The position numbers and the translations under genes are program-made. Shown here piece after piece: positions 41,801-49,976 of a stretch of DNA of 64,000 nt. The DNA comes from a virus: the IMG/VR virus record IMGVR_UViG_3300009009_000002, positions 62,001-126,000 of that record. The stretch is one strand, 5' to 3'. Below the pieces are notes generated by a model, which ran no database searches, had not been told where the DNA came from, and was given only the letters and a program-made list of their open reading frames with translations. How positions within the stretch are numbered: the stretch's first letter is position 1; every line of letters begins with the position of its first letter.

Positions 41801-44800
41801 GGGTATTGCAAGCTCATGGAGCTGTTCATAATATATTAGAGAGCTCCACTATAAAAGCTGACGGTGGAGGAAATGAACAAAATAGAATAGCAATATACAA
41901 TGCTATAGCCACAGGAAAACTAGATAGCTTAGATTTTTCTGCCACTCCAGAGACTATAAATGTAATGGCTGATACATTAAAAGGGCTAGGCTTAAATGTA
42001 AAACCTATCAATAATGGAGATGTAGCTAAATCATTTGATGAAGCTTATGATAGTTTAGCTGTTGTGCCTATGAAACCTAGTCAAATGATTAAAATGATAG
42101 GTAAGGATAACGAGGTTACTCAGCCAAAAATGTATGACGCAAAAGCTGGAGGAAGACAAGTCCCATATAGAAGGGGGCTTGCTGACCCTGAAATTTTTGG
42201 AGATGATAAGAGCTCAGATTTAGAGGATAGAAAAAAATGGGGTTATATAAAACTTGGCACTCCAATTCCAAACCCTATACTTATGTCCAATGCATCATAC
42301 AATCCATACTCTTTAATAACTGGGATGAAAGATAGTCAGTTGAAAGAGTTAATGGACGGTAAGAAAGTTATGGTAATTGACCCTGAAAAATATGAGGCTT
42401 TTAAGGGTAATAAAGAAAAGATAGAGGAAGTAAAAGCGAATATGGATAAGCTAGGTTTTAAGCCTGGTGATTTAGTTGATCCTCAAAAGCTTGAAAAATT
42501 AGATTTAGATAGTAATGTAATTTTATGGAAAGCTGGAGGAGAAGGCATTCAGCATTTATTAGATAATGTTGATCTGGAATCTGAACTGAAAAAATCAGAA
42601 CAAAAACTAAAAGATGCCAAGCCTAAAGATATAGATAAACATTATAAAAAATATAAATCACTTTTAACATTAAAAAATAACAACTTAAATCCTGGTGACT
42701 TAATGCTTCACTATCTACCTGTTACGCCTCACTACTTTAGACCCACTCAAATGCAAGGTAAAAAAGTAGTATTGTCAGATTTAAGTGAACTCTATGGTAA
42801 TGTTATAAAATCTAATAACTCTATAATTAATAACTATGAAAGTGGCTTTGACATGATAGGTGACTCAGACCCTGAACAGGCTGCAAGACTTACTAGGTCA
42901 CTTTATAAGACAGTGTCTTATGCAACTGGAGACAAGGAATATTATCATCCACGAAAGAAACGAAAAATGCTAGGAATAATAGAGAGTTTAGGTAAAAAAG
43001 AAGGCCTTATAAGAAATAAAATGCTAGGGAAAAGAGTAGATTTTTCTGGAAGGTCAGTTATTGGTGTTGATCCTAACTTAAAGTTAGATGAGGTTGGAAT
43101 TCCTCTTGATATGGCTAAAAATATTTACAAGCCTTTTATAGTTAAAGAATTAATGAGTAGAGGCTTGGCTAAAGACAGAAAAGAAGCTACTAAGAAGATA
43201 AAAAAAGGTGATAGTGATGTTAAAAAGATATTAGATGATTTAGCAAAAGACAGACCAGTATTATTAAATAGAGCTCCATCACTACATAAATTTAATATAC
43301 AGGCTTACACTCCCGTTATAAAAGATTATCAGGATGGCGAAGCTGTGAAGATAATACAATTAAATCCGTTGTCTGTATCAGGCTACAACGCTGATTTTGA
43401 CGGGGACACTATGTCTGTCCACCTCCCTGTAACTGAAAAGGCCAATGAGGAAGCTAAGAAACTAATGAGACCATCAGATAATTTAATAAATCCTACAAAT
43501 GGAAAAATGATAGTTGAAATACGTCATGAGATGGCATTAGGCATATATTATCTAACGATGAGCTCTGACAAGGTAAAAGGTGAAGGTAAAACATATAGCA
43601 ATATAGAGCAATTAAGAAAAGATTTTAAAGATGGAAATATAAATGTAAAAGATAAAGTTACTATCGGAGGCAAGACATCAACAGCAGGTCAAGCAATGTA
43701 TAATTTACTCTTACCTGAAAAATATAGAAATTATAGTTTAGCATGGTCCGCAAAAGATATATCTAAGATGTTTTTAGAGATGTATCAAGAAGCAGAAAGA
43801 ACTAATGGAAAAGCTATATCTATAAGTGAAGTTAGTAGAATATTAGATAATGTAAAAGATTTAGGTTTTGAAGCATCTACAAGGTCTGGAATTAGTATAG
43901 GTATTGGTGACTTTAAAAAGATAGAAGATGCAGATCAATTATTCGATTCACATGTGAAAAAAGAAATGAAGACAAATAAAAATCCTAATGATGCTAAAAT
44001 ACAAGGTTGGCTTAAAGCTGAAGGAGAAATACAGGATAGGCTTAAAAAAGGTGAAATTTTAGCATATGATAATCCTGTTCAAATAATGATGGCATCAGGT
44101 GCAAGGTCAAAACCTGACCAAGTAAGAAGAATGATGGTAAGTGTTGGTGTTGGTATGGATTTGACCGATAAATTAACAAGCCCAGTTAAACACTCTCACT
44201 TAGATGGATTATCTCCACAAGAGTACTGGACTCACAGTTACGACTCTAGAAAAGGTATGTATGATAGAACCGTAGAAACGAGAGAGCCAGGAGCATTCTC
44301 TAGAGAGGTATGGAGTGTAACTCAGGATATTGTGATAAAAGAAAAAGATTGCAAGACTCGTGACGGAATAAGTATACCAAAATCAAACCCATCAGCATTA
44401 GGAAGATTTTTATCTGAAGATGTTTTAGGTACATCTTCAATAATTGCAACGAGAGATTCGCTAATAACAAAAGAGGTATATGATAAAATTTATAAAGATG
44501 AAACTGTGAAAATGATAAAGATAAGGTCTCCATTAAAATGTAAGGTTGTAAATGGCCTTTGTCAGAAGTGTTACGGAACTATGCCTGGTACTATGCAAAC
44601 TGCAAGTATAGGCTCTCCAACAGGAGTTATAGCATCACAAGCATTATCTGAGCCTGCAACGCAGATGACAATGAATACATTCCATAGTGGAGGAACAGGG
44701 TCAGCTGCAACAGTTGGATTTCCTAGAATTAAACAAATACTTAATTTATCAAAAGATAGTGAGAGTAAAGCAGTCTTAGCTAGAACATCGGGCAATGTTA

Positions 44801-45711
44801 TATCTATCAAAAAGGGTGCAAAGGGAACATTTGATATAGTTAGAATAAGTAATGTTGACCATAACGTTCCTCACACAAAAGAAGGTGCTAGTCAAAAGAT
44901 TAAAGTTTCTATTGGTGATAATGTAATAAAGGGTGACTTTTTAACTTACGGAGATATAGATGATATAAATGCTGGAGAAAAATTAATATTATCAGCAGAC
45001 CCAAGAGAGATGTTTGCGTTGAAGAGTGAAGAGCTAGGTCAAGATAAGGCATGGGATTATACTCAGAACTATTTAACTAACAGCATACAAAGAGCTTATG
45101 AAGATACATTTGGAATAGGGGCTGTAGATAATAGGCATTTAGAAACAGTGGTGTCTAAAATGACTTCGAGAGTTACGATAATGGATCCGGGAGATTCAAA
45201 CTTTATAAGAGGCGATGTAGTAGAAAAGAATCAAGCAGACCAATGGAACTCTATCAATGCTGGTGAGTTTAGTGTTAAAACTAAGAATGTAAGTAATGCA
45301 GGTGAAATCTTAAACAGTGTTGCGCATGAAACATATAAAGATAGAGCTGGAAATACAATAGTTTCAAAAGGTGATATGTTTACAGAAGAAAATATTCCAA
45401 AATTAATGTTAGCAAATATAAGCCAAGTAAAAGTTAAACCAAAGCCAGTTAAATATAATATAGAATTATTAAGTAAGAATCAGGCGGTAACAAAAGGGCA
45501 TGATAATTGGCTTAGTAATATGGGTCATGAAAATGTAAAAGAACAATTAACAAGAGCGGTTGTTAAAGGACAAGTTGATAAATTAAATGACCCTAGAACT
45601 AGACTCATGACAGGAAAGCTGTTAAATATCGGTGAAGGGTTTAATGCTGTTAAACAGAAAGCTAACAGTATTGCAAATAGGATGTTCAACTTCTTTAGTA
45701 AAGATGATTAA
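38881..45711 (+). CDS. Single-chain DNA-dependent RNA polymerase, beta and beta-prime subunits fused
   Basis: 2276 aa with no stop between the halves. Beta region: 'LDPVETPESTKIGLIEHL' (~395), 'DDGNRTLMGTNMQRQAVSI', 'MPFKGFNYEDGVVVS' (~645), 'KISGKHGNKGIITKILP' (~803), 'PSRKNLGQLLEVNAG', and the beta C-terminal 'RLGEMEMRVLQAHGAVHN'. Beta-prime region from ~1085: 'LPVTPHYFRPTQMQGK', 'LGKRVDFSGRSVIGVDP', 'LLNRAPSLHKFNIQAY', the catalytic magnesium loop 'YNADFDGDTMSVHLPV' (~1500), a bridge helix/trigger loop region 'SGARSKPDQVRRMMVSVG', the zinc site with 'DCKTRDG' and 'CKVVNGLCQKCYG', and 'SEPATQMTMNTFHSGGTG'. The N-terminal beta-prime zinc domain lacks cysteines. No alpha, omega or sigma gene is visible here. 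It lies directly after the portal gene, so it may be a virion or late polymerase. A terminator follows. Confidence 0.95.
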   Translation: MIHEKTEDLKRRLMNFMQRNTPIKADTRSLHIENLTITEPSAVNDLDQQLNMKYSESGNLKGWLRGNVTVTDNKTNKEIAKTNPINLIPVYYMTDRGTYISNGIEKNILTQMRLKPGVYTEKGADIRTNLMFDMTKQYLPRIDIIFDPGAMSFKIIIKRGKDTKFDGIGFLRELGFSDAEIKRAIGNDSVSDMLFSVSRERKSIYDIFKAITGKTSSDTPDKTRDMLFSYFDNEMTFGEDGKESVKSTINSSSKSLNKDIILRSVNKNFAVFRNEVEEDDKDDLRFKVVSDDNDLIMEEVAQDFEVFKSSVINTLNTREVLNSSDLRGLTKLGKNIDKFMKESDLSQNPEQTNPLEIASIDRKVTQIGGFQGISKDNADKVIKPRNLKAMAINRLDPVETPESTKIGLIEHLTQSAEVKNKTISTEFIKVKDGVAVNTLANVVKLTPDKEYDSKVAFYDLRYIRKDGNKIIFTKDVIPGRYKSKIQDIHISEIQYVDRAPQNLLNYAANMIPFVSHDDGNRTLMGTNMQRQAVSIINREVPLVMSASDDKRTYEDVIGEKYGKPVNSTTSGVVKDITSSRIIIKDEKGKEHAHNYYDHFPVNQSFINNELLIKKGQEVKKGQMLAEGWQTRDGKLALGANARVAYMPFKGFNYEDGVVVSKDFANKMSSEEMHQVEIEIYSDYLGGKGSNIRDELKKYTVNQEILTRLDKDGIIKEGSYVKPGNILVAFLAPEDKYETYGLSEVLGIKKKNVTYKLGQKIIEESSYLEGTVKRINIIESPEAGIKQKIVVSLLSEKSLKLGDKISGKHGNKGIITKILPTSEMPVAEDGKNVDLIFSPLAVPSRKNLGQLLEVNAGLIAEKKGKPFIVNNFDPKEKERVEKELKEIGIPDGKMKVSLRERQDDDSIKEIPVDNRVTVGNMYIMKLKHKIDDKVQSRSNIEGVAPERKTFMPAKKLGQAQGEKYNPQRLGEMEMRVLQAHGAVHNILESSTIKADGGGNEQNRIAIYNAIATGKLDSLDFSATPETINVMADTLKGLGLNVKPINNGDVAKSFDEAYDSLAVVPMKPSQMIKMIGKDNEVTQPKMYDAKAGGRQVPYRRGLADPEIFGDDKSSDLEDRKKWGYIKLGTPIPNPILMSNASYNPYSLITGMKDSQLKELMDGKKVMVIDPEKYEAFKGNKEKIEEVKANMDKLGFKPGDLVDPQKLEKLDLDSNVILWKAGGEGIQHLLDNVDLESELKKSEQKLKDAKPKDIDKHYKKYKSLLTLKNNNLNPGDLMLHYLPVTPHYFRPTQMQGKKVVLSDLSELYGNVIKSNNSIINNYESGFDMIGDSDPEQAARLTRSLYKTVSYATGDKEYYHPRKKRKMLGIIESLGKKEGLIRNKMLGKRVDFSGRSVIGVDPNLKLDEVGIPLDMAKNIYKPFIVKELMSRGLAKDRKEATKKIKKGDSDVKKILDDLAKDRPVLLNRAPSLHKFNIQAYTPVIKDYQDGEAVKIIQLNPLSVSGYNADFDGDTMSVHLPVTEKANEEAKKLMRPSDNLINPTNGKMIVEIRHEMALGIYYLTMSSDKVKGEGKTYSNIEQLRKDFKDGNINVKDKVTIGGKTSTAGQAMYNLLLPEKYRNYSLAWSAKDISKMFLEMYQEAERTNGKAISISEVSRILDNVKDLGFEASTRSGISIGIGDFKKIEDADQLFDSHVKKEMKTNKNPNDAKIQGWLKAEGEIQDRLKKGEILAYDNPVQIMMASGARSKPDQVRRMMVSVGVGMDLTDKLTSPVKHSHLDGLSPQEYWTHSYDSRKGMYDRTVETREPGAFSREVWSVTQDIVIKEKDCKTRDGISIPKSNPSALGRFLSEDVLGTSSIIATRDSLITKEVYDKIYKDETVKMIKIRSPLKCKVVNGLCQKCYGTMPGTMQTASIGSPTGVIASQALSEPATQMTMNTFHSGGTGSAATVGFPRIKQILNLSKDSESKAVLARTSGNVISIKKGAKGTFDIVRISNVDHNVPHTKEGASQKIKVSIGDNVIKGDFLTYGDIDDINAGEKLILSADPREMFALKSEELGQDKAWDYTQNYLTNSIQRAYEDTFGIGAVDNRHLETVVSKMTSRVTIMDPGDSNFIRGDVVEKNQADQWNSINAGEFSVKTKNVSNAGEILNSVAHETYKDRAGNTIVSKGDMFTEENIPKLMLANISQVKVKPKPVKYNIELLSKNQAVTKGHDNWLSNMGHENVKEQLTRAVVKGQVDKLNDPRTRLMTGKLLNIGEGFNAVKQKANSIANRMFNFFSKDD

Positions 45712-45717
45712 AACTTT

Positions 45718-45742
45718 AAAAGAGCCGAGAGGCTCTTTTTTT
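45718..45742 (+). terminator. Terminator after the RNA polymerase gene
   Basis: AAAAGAGCC GAGA GGCTCTTTTTTT, 8-9 bp stem with T run. Confidence 0.92.
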
Positions 45743-45755
45743 ATTTTCCAAAAAA

Positions 45756-45773
45756 TAGCATTAGAAATAAAAT
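45756..45773 (+). promoter_or_regulatory. Conserved phage promoter motif, variant copy
   Basis: TAGCATTAGAAATAAAAT, 22 bases before the ATG of a 54-aa membrane protein and just after a terminator. One mismatch (T for A) in the TAGYATAAG core. Confidence 0.5.
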
Positions 45774-45795
45774 TAATGAAAGGAAAGTGAATAGT

Positions 45796-45960
45796 ATGAT
45801 TAAAAAGATGAAAGAATGTTGGAGTGAAATGGATAGAGGTGAAAAATTAAAAACAGTATTATATGGTGCCGCAGGAATTGGATTTGTATTTATGGTAGCT
45901 GGGACATATGGAGCTGTAAAATTATCAAAAGAATTATATGAAATTATGAAACCGCAATAA
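45796..45960 (+). CDS. Small single-span membrane protein (54 aa)
   Basis: ATG 45796 after GAAAGGAAAGTGAATAGT. Encodes a charged N-terminus ('MIKKMKECWSEMDRGEKLK'), one hydrophobic helix ('TVLYGAAGIGFVFMVAGTYG') and a short charged tail. It forms an isolated unit with its own promoter motif (45756) and terminator (45963). Topology and size would suit a holin-like or membrane regulatory peptide, but nothing identifies its role. Confidence 0.62.
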   Translation: MIKKMKECWSEMDRGEKLKTVLYGAAGIGFVFMVAGTYGAVKLSKELYEIMKPQ

Positions 45961-45962
45961 CG

Positions 45963-45989
45963 AAAAAGAGCCGAAAGGCTCTTTTTTTT
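45963..45989 (+). terminator. Terminator
   Basis: AAAAAGAGCC GAAA GGCTCTTTTTTTT, nearly the same stem as the polymerase terminator at 45718. Confidence 0.93.
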
Positions 45990-45996
45990 GCAATTA

Positions 45997-46014
45997 TAGC
46001 ATAAGATATAAAAG
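45997..46014 (+). promoter_or_regulatory. Conserved phage promoter motif
   Basis: TAGCATAAGATATAAAAG, 16 bases before the ATG at 46031 and 7 bases after a terminator T run, so transcription must restart here. Confidence 0.68.
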
Positions 46015-46030
46015 GAAAGGAGTGATTAAA

Positions 46031-46237
46031 ATGAGTGATAAAAATTCTAAAAAAACAAAAATACCATCTGATTTACATGAGGAAGATAAAGAAACTTTAA
46101 AGGAATTTATTGATTCTGGAGCTGATGTAGATATAAGAGATGAGGGAGATCATTTAGTTGCAAATATAACGAATTTAGACGAAGAAACAATAAAGTTTAT
46201 AAAAGAATATTTAGATATTCCTGATGATGAAAATTAA
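46031..46237 (+). CDS. Small acidic protein of unknown function
   Basis: 68 aa from ATG 46031, with GGAG and eight-base spacing upstream; the in-frame GTG at 46022 overlaps that ribosome site. Acidic and probably globular ('LHEEDKETLKEFIDSGADVD', 'EETIKFIKEYLDIPDDEN'). Own promoter motif and terminator. No family recognised. Confidence 0.58.
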   Translation: MSDKNSKKTKIPSDLHEEDKETLKEFIDSGADVDIRDEGDHLVANITNLDEETIKFIKEYLDIPDDEN

Positions 46238-46241
46238 TCTT

Positions 46242-46266
46242 GAGCTTTAATAAGCTCCTTTTTTTT
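46242..46266 (+). terminator. Terminator
   Basis: GAGCTT TAAT AAGCTC followed by CTTTTTTTT. Confidence 0.88.
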
Positions 46267-46291
46267 GTCGTTTTTTATTTCCATTTTTTGG

Positions 46292-46309
46292 TAGTATAAG
46301 GAATAAAAT
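46292..46309 (+). promoter_or_regulatory. Conserved phage promoter motif
   Basis: TAGTATAAGGAATAAAAT, 16 bases before ATG 46326. It contains an in-frame ATG (46308) that is therefore unlikely to be the start. Confidence 0.66.
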
Positions 46310-46325
46310 GAAGGGAGATGATAGT

Positions 46326-46808
46326 ATGAACTATGAAGAATTTGCAGGCTTGCAAAATAAAGTATCAGAGCTAAATGGAAATTTTAGATTTAAAATTATG
46401 CAAAAAGTATTTGAAGATTCAGGCATAAATTTTACAAAAAGAATGATGTTTTATTATATAGAAGATAATTTAATTCCACCAATTCATAAATTAAATAAAA
46501 ATCAAGCTTACTATACAAAGGAGCATATTTACAGATACTATCTTATATCTTTATTGAAAGAGTGTCTGAGTTACGAAGAGATAAAAATATTCTTTGTGCA
46601 AAATAAAGAAGATATAGATAAAATGGATTCAGAAAAGTTGATAGAGTTAAATTTTAAGATACTGCCTAAAATACACACTGAATTATATAATAGAATTCTC
46701 TTAAGTGAAGAAAGAGAGCAGTGCGATTTTAAGAATCTTTATGACAAATTTGTAAATCTATCAATTTTATATAACTCTAAAAAAATGCTTATAAATAGAG
46801 ATGAATAA
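46326..46808 (+). CDS. DUF1836 / MerR-like helix-turn-helix regulator
   Basis: 160 aa from ATG 46326, with GGGAG eight bases upstream. Residues ~30-75 resemble the DUF1836/MerR winged-helix segment: 'INFTKRMMFYYIEDNLIPP', then 'NQAYYTKEHIYRYYLISLLK' and 'LSYEEIKIFF'. Proteins of this group are small Firmicute DNA-binding regulators. The C-terminal ~60 residues are helical and could mediate dimerisation. It is first in a small operon of short genes with its own promoter motif. It may control expression of the neighbouring units, but its target is unknown. Confidence 0.6.
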   Translation: MNYEEFAGLQNKVSELNGNFRFKIMQKVFEDSGINFTKRMMFYYIEDNLIPPIHKLNKNQAYYTKEHIYRYYLISLLKECLSYEEIKIFFVQNKEDIDKMDSEKLIELNFKILPKIHTELYNRILLSEEREQCDFKNLYDKFVNLSILYNSKKMLINRDE

Positions 46809-46828
46809 AATGAAGGAGGATGATTGAT

Positions 46829-47029
46829 ATGTTTGTTAGCGTAGAGAAGGAGCGTAAAAAAAAATATTATGAAGAAAATAAAGATAAAATACTTGAGAGA
46901 CAAAGAGAGAATAGAAGAAAAAAAAGATTGAAAAATAAACCAAAAGTAAAGGCCCGTCAAATAAATCGTTGGGTTGAAAATGTTTTAAAATATGTTGCAA
47001 AAGCAGAGAATCATGAGAGTGAAGAATAA
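46829..47029 (+). CDS. Small basic protein
   Basis: 66 aa from ATG 46829; AAGGAGGATGATTGAT upstream matches the leaders of the next two genes. Strongly basic helix ('NKDKILERQRENRRKKRLKN') suggesting nucleic-acid binding. Co-transcribed with the DUF1836-like gene. No family recognised. Confidence 0.5.
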   Translation: MFVSVEKERKKKYYEENKDKILERQRENRRKKRLKNKPKVKARQINRWVENVLKYVAKAENHESEE

Positions 47030-47044
47030 AAGGAGGATGATAAT

Positions 47045-47404
47045 ATGACAAATTTAAATGATGTACTAAAATATGCAAAGATAATAAATAAAATAATTGA
47101 ACGATACACAAATGATAATGATATTGAAAAGTTTAAAAAGTCAATGGAAGGGATTGAAAGGAAATTAAAAAGAGATATAGCTAACAGTAAACCATTAGAA
47201 ATTGGACCTTCAAATTTCTGTATGGGAGCACTTGTAATTGAAAAGGCTATTTCGCATTTACTAGAAATAAAATCTAGGCATGAGCCTAAATCACAAAATA
47301 TTAAATTGGTGCCAACAAGAAAGATTATCAAAAAAGATTTAGAAAAAATTAAAGATATTAGCGCTAAATCTTTTAAAAGATATAAAGAGGAATGTGAAGA
47401 ATAA
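47045..47404 (+). CDS. Unknown helical protein
   Basis: 119 aa, ATG after AAAGGAGGATGATAAT. Charged, helical, with 'IGPSNFCMGALVIEKAISHL' in the middle. No motif or membrane segment. Third gene of the DUF1836-led operon, and its ribosome site is nearly identical to those of its neighbours. Confidence 0.52.
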   Translation: MTNLNDVLKYAKIINKIIERYTNDNDIEKFKKSMEGIERKLKRDIANSKPLEIGPSNFCMGALVIEKAISHLLEIKSRHEPKSQNIKLVPTRKIIKKDLEKIKDISAKSFKRYKEECEE

Positions 47405-47419
47405 AAGGAGGATGATTAT

Positions 47420-47509
47420 ATGAATTGGGATAAAATTACTGATATAGGCCTAGGAATAACTAGCATTATACTTGGAGTTGCATTAATTGCACTAAGAATA
47501 AAAAAATAA
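47420..47509 (+). CDS. 29-aa membrane peptide
   Basis: ATG after AAAGGAGGATGATTAT, the same leader as the two preceding genes. Encodes one hydrophobic helix ('IGLGITSIILGVALIALRI') with a Lys-Lys end. Last gene of its operon, followed by a terminator. The repeated ribosome site makes translation likely. Confidence 0.58.
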   Translation: MNWDKITDIGLGITSIILGVALIALRIKK

Positions 47510-47514
47510 TCTAC

Positions 47515-47537
47515 AGAGCTTCATAGCTCTTTTTTTT
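47515..47537 (+). terminator. Terminator
   Basis: AGAGCT TCAT AGCTCT followed by TTTTTTT. Lies between convergent transcription units, next to the terminase stop at 47542. Confidence 0.85.
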
Positions 47538-47541
47538 CGTC

Positions 47542-49158
47542 CTATAACGTCTGACCATAAGCACTAGAAAACGCAATACCAGTATCTCCAGCTTCAGGAT
47601 ATAAAAGTTGAGCTAAATATGCATATATGCAGGAGTGCATACCATCGTCAGGTTGACCCTCTGGATGAGTGTAAATTAAATCTTCAGATCTTCCATTCTG
47701 ACTTTTTCTATACTCTTTCATTTCAGCTAAGTGATGGTCAAACATCCACATAAATTTATCTTTATCATAACCTGCCCATGCAACTCTTTGTTCATATACA
47801 AATCTTACATAGTTAGTTATAACTTTACTTCTATTTACAACCCATTTTAAATCCTTTTGGTCCCACTTTGTTTCTTCTTTTTGATTAAAAGAATAATAAC
47901 ATGCCATAACTCTTAATCCAAATCTCTTTTGAAGTTCTTTATATTGAGTAAAACCAAAACCCCAGTCAACTATACAACATGCAATTTTAAAAATCTGCAT
48001 TAAGTTAGATATATCTCTTAACTGATAATCAGGCTCTATCTCTTCACTTCTATGATATTTTTTAGTATAAAGCATCTGATACTTTCCTTCTGCATTAAAA
48101 GAAAATATGCTAACTATAGTAAATGATTTTTCTCCTTTACCCCAGTCTACCCCCATGAAGTTTCTGGTGTTCGTAAAATAGCCTTCTGCTCGATTATAAA
48201 GCTTAAAGGTGTTATTAGATATCTGAGATAGAATTAAGTGGTTAAATGGCTTTTCTGCGTCCTCATAGCTACGTCCTAAAACCTCGTTATGAAACTTATC
48301 CATTGAGTATGTTTCATACTTATCCCAAATGTCTCCAGGTAATATCCATGGCACCATAAGTTGCGATATTCTAAACCCATACATTTTTTTGCCAGGCTGC
48401 AAGGGATACCACATTCCACATGATATAGATTCTTTAGGAATTTCCATTCTACATTTTCTACATAAAAAAGCATCAGGGGATAAATTCTTAACCCCTAATA
48501 TCTGATATTTATTACAATGAGGGCATTTTACGACCCACTCATTTTGATTACTTCTATCCCAATACTGCTGAATTGTATTTCCGAAAGTCTTAGGTGTTCC
48601 TGTGTACCATGTAACTCTTATTCCTGCACCTGTATCTAAAGCATGAGACTGTGTTTCTTTTATAACAGGAATTGCATCTATGTGTATATCTTGTATTTCA
48701 TCCCCCCAGATTCCGTTACAAGTTATACCCCTTATATTATCTCCATATTCAAAGCAATGCTTAAAATAATTAACAGAGCCATTTGTGAACTCTTTTAACA
48801 TAACAGCTTGAGCACAATTTTTATCTATGTAACTCTTTTTTATTATGCTCTCCTGACTATACTCATAAAGCTTTCCTATTCTCTCTCTTGAAAATGTTCT
48901 GACTTGCTCTGTGAGTGGAGCAAAATATAAAGCCCTAAAATGAGGTATTAAAAGAGTATGATTAGCCATATGTACAGAACTTGTCGTAGATTTCTCTACC
49001 TGACGCCCCGACATTATCATACCCTCTTCTATAATACTATTATATATTGGCAATAGATAACTTCTATTTTTAAGCCTAAAAGGTTTCCCCTCTAACATAT
49101 AGACGCTTTCTGCAAATGTTGAAGGAATAACCTCTAATTTTTTTTGCTCTTCACTCAA
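47542..49158 (-). CDS. terL: Terminase large subunit
   Basis: 538 aa, starting at TTG 49158, which overlaps the stop of the upstream gene (TTGA). ATPase half: Walker A 'SGRQVEKSTTS' (~50-60), Walker B 'GIWGDEIQDI' (~149-158), coupling motif 'YTGTP' (~185). Then a zinc knuckle C212-x2-C215...C233-x2-C236. Nuclease half: 'FMGVDWGKGEKS' (~334), 'CCIVDWGFG' (~394) and 'DDGMHSCIYAY' near residue 510 supply the three acidic metal ligands of the RNase H-like fold. Role: packages the genome through the portal using ATP and cuts the concatemer. Unlike the head operon it lies on the minus strand amid plus-strand genes, in a three-gene unit. Confidence 0.9.
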   Translation of the reverse strand: MSEEQKKLEVIPSTFAESVYMLEGKPFRLKNRSYLLPIYNSIIEEGMIMSGRQVEKSTTSSVHMANHTLLIPHFRALYFAPLTEQVRTFSRERIGKLYEYSQESIIKKSYIDKNCAQAVMLKEFTNGSVNYFKHCFEYGDNIRGITCNGIWGDEIQDIHIDAIPVIKETQSHALDTGAGIRVTWYTGTPKTFGNTIQQYWDRSNQNEWVVKCPHCNKYQILGVKNLSPDAFLCRKCRMEIPKESISCGMWYPLQPGKKMYGFRISQLMVPWILPGDIWDKYETYSMDKFHNEVLGRSYEDAEKPFNHLILSQISNNTFKLYNRAEGYFTNTRNFMGVDWGKGEKSFTIVSIFSFNAEGKYQMLYTKKYHRSEEIEPDYQLRDISNLMQIFKIACCIVDWGFGFTQYKELQKRFGLRVMACYYSFNQKEETKWDQKDLKWVVNRSKVITNYVRFVYEQRVAWAGYDKDKFMWMFDHHLAEMKEYRKSQNGRSEDLIYTHPEGQPDDGMHSCIYAYLAQLLYPEAGDTGIAFSSAYGQTL

Positions 49159-49613
49159 GGAGTGTCACTTCCTTTAATTATGTGGTCATATGCACGAGTA
49201 TATGAAAGCTCACCTTCTGCAGATAGATGTTCTCCCCAAGAAACTGTTGGTGTTGAAACTTCATCAATTGTAACTATCTTTTTATCTTTACTCATTATTT
49301 CAGTACTTTCAACGCCATTTCTATCTTTTATAATTAAATAGTTTTTTATATCATAGTCGAAATTTTCTGCATTAGTAATAATTATACCAGCATTAATGCA
49401 TTCTCCAAATTTAATGTACTTATCATTTAATGTAACGCCTACTCTTTTTCCTGTATATGATTTAACAAAATCAAAACAATCAGAGATATCATCATAAAAA
49501 TTAACAGTTTCTCTTTGCTGATTTATTATATGATCCATCTTACTGTCCGTTATAGTGAGGAAACTTTTTATCTCTTTTATATCATTTAAAAATTCTTTTA
49601 TTTTTCTAAACAT
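49155..49613 (-). CDS. Unknown protein cotranslated with the terminase
   Basis: 152 aa, ATG 49613, overlapping both neighbours (start inside the ribbon-helix-helix gene, stop overlapping the terminase start). N-terminal ~50 residues are helical, residues ~55-150 beta-rich ('GKRVGVTLNDKYIKFGECIN', 'TIDEVSTPTVSWGEHLSAEG'). Position suggests a packaging partner, possibly a small terminase equivalent, but the DNA-binding helix-turn-helix normally seen there is not visible. Confidence 0.45.
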   Translation of the reverse strand: MFRKIKEFLNDIKEIKSFLTITDSKMDHIINQQRETVNFYDDISDCFDFVKSYTGKRVGVTLNDKYIKFGECINAGIIITNAENFDYDIKNYLIIKDRNGVESTEIMSKDKKIVTIDEVSTPTVSWGEHLSAEGELSYTRAYDHIIKGSDTP

Positions 49614-49918
49614 AAGTCATCACCATCTAATAAGTCTTTTTTTCTTGCATCTATGCTGTGTTCAAATATTAATTTAATATTTGATACTGAGTCATCTTTT
49701 CTAGTATCAATAATTTGTTTAAAGTTATTTAACCTGCTAGCATATTTTACACTATCATTACTATGTATTATAATATTTATACAGTCCTCTTCACCAATTA
49801 ATAAATCACAAAATAACCTTAAGATATCTACTCTGTTAAGTTTATGCCTTTTTGCTAAATTACTAACTGCTGACTCTTGTTCTTCACTTAGTTCTAATAA
49901 TATTCTTTTTCTAAACAC
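49598..49918 (-). CDS. Ribbon-helix-helix-like protein, possible small terminase or regulator
   Basis: 106 aa, starting at GTG 49918 with AGGGTG eight bases upstream. The first ~45 residues read as a ribbon-helix-helix: strand 'RILLELSEEQESAVSNLAKR' then 'HKLNRVDILRLFCDLLIG'. The C-terminal half is charged. It heads the terminase unit and lies next to a 15-bp inverted repeat (49977-50022) that could be its operator. It may be an autoregulator or a DNA-recognition subunit for packaging. Confidence 0.5.
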   Translation of the reverse strand: MFRKRILLELSEEQESAVSNLAKRHKLNRVDILRLFCDLLIGEEDCINIIIHSNDSVKYASRLNNFKQIIDTRKDDSVSNIKLIFEHSIDARKKDLLDGDDLCLEK

Positions 49919-49976
49919 TATTTGATCACCCTACACCATCATAATATATATTTTTTTAAAAATCAATATATTATTC

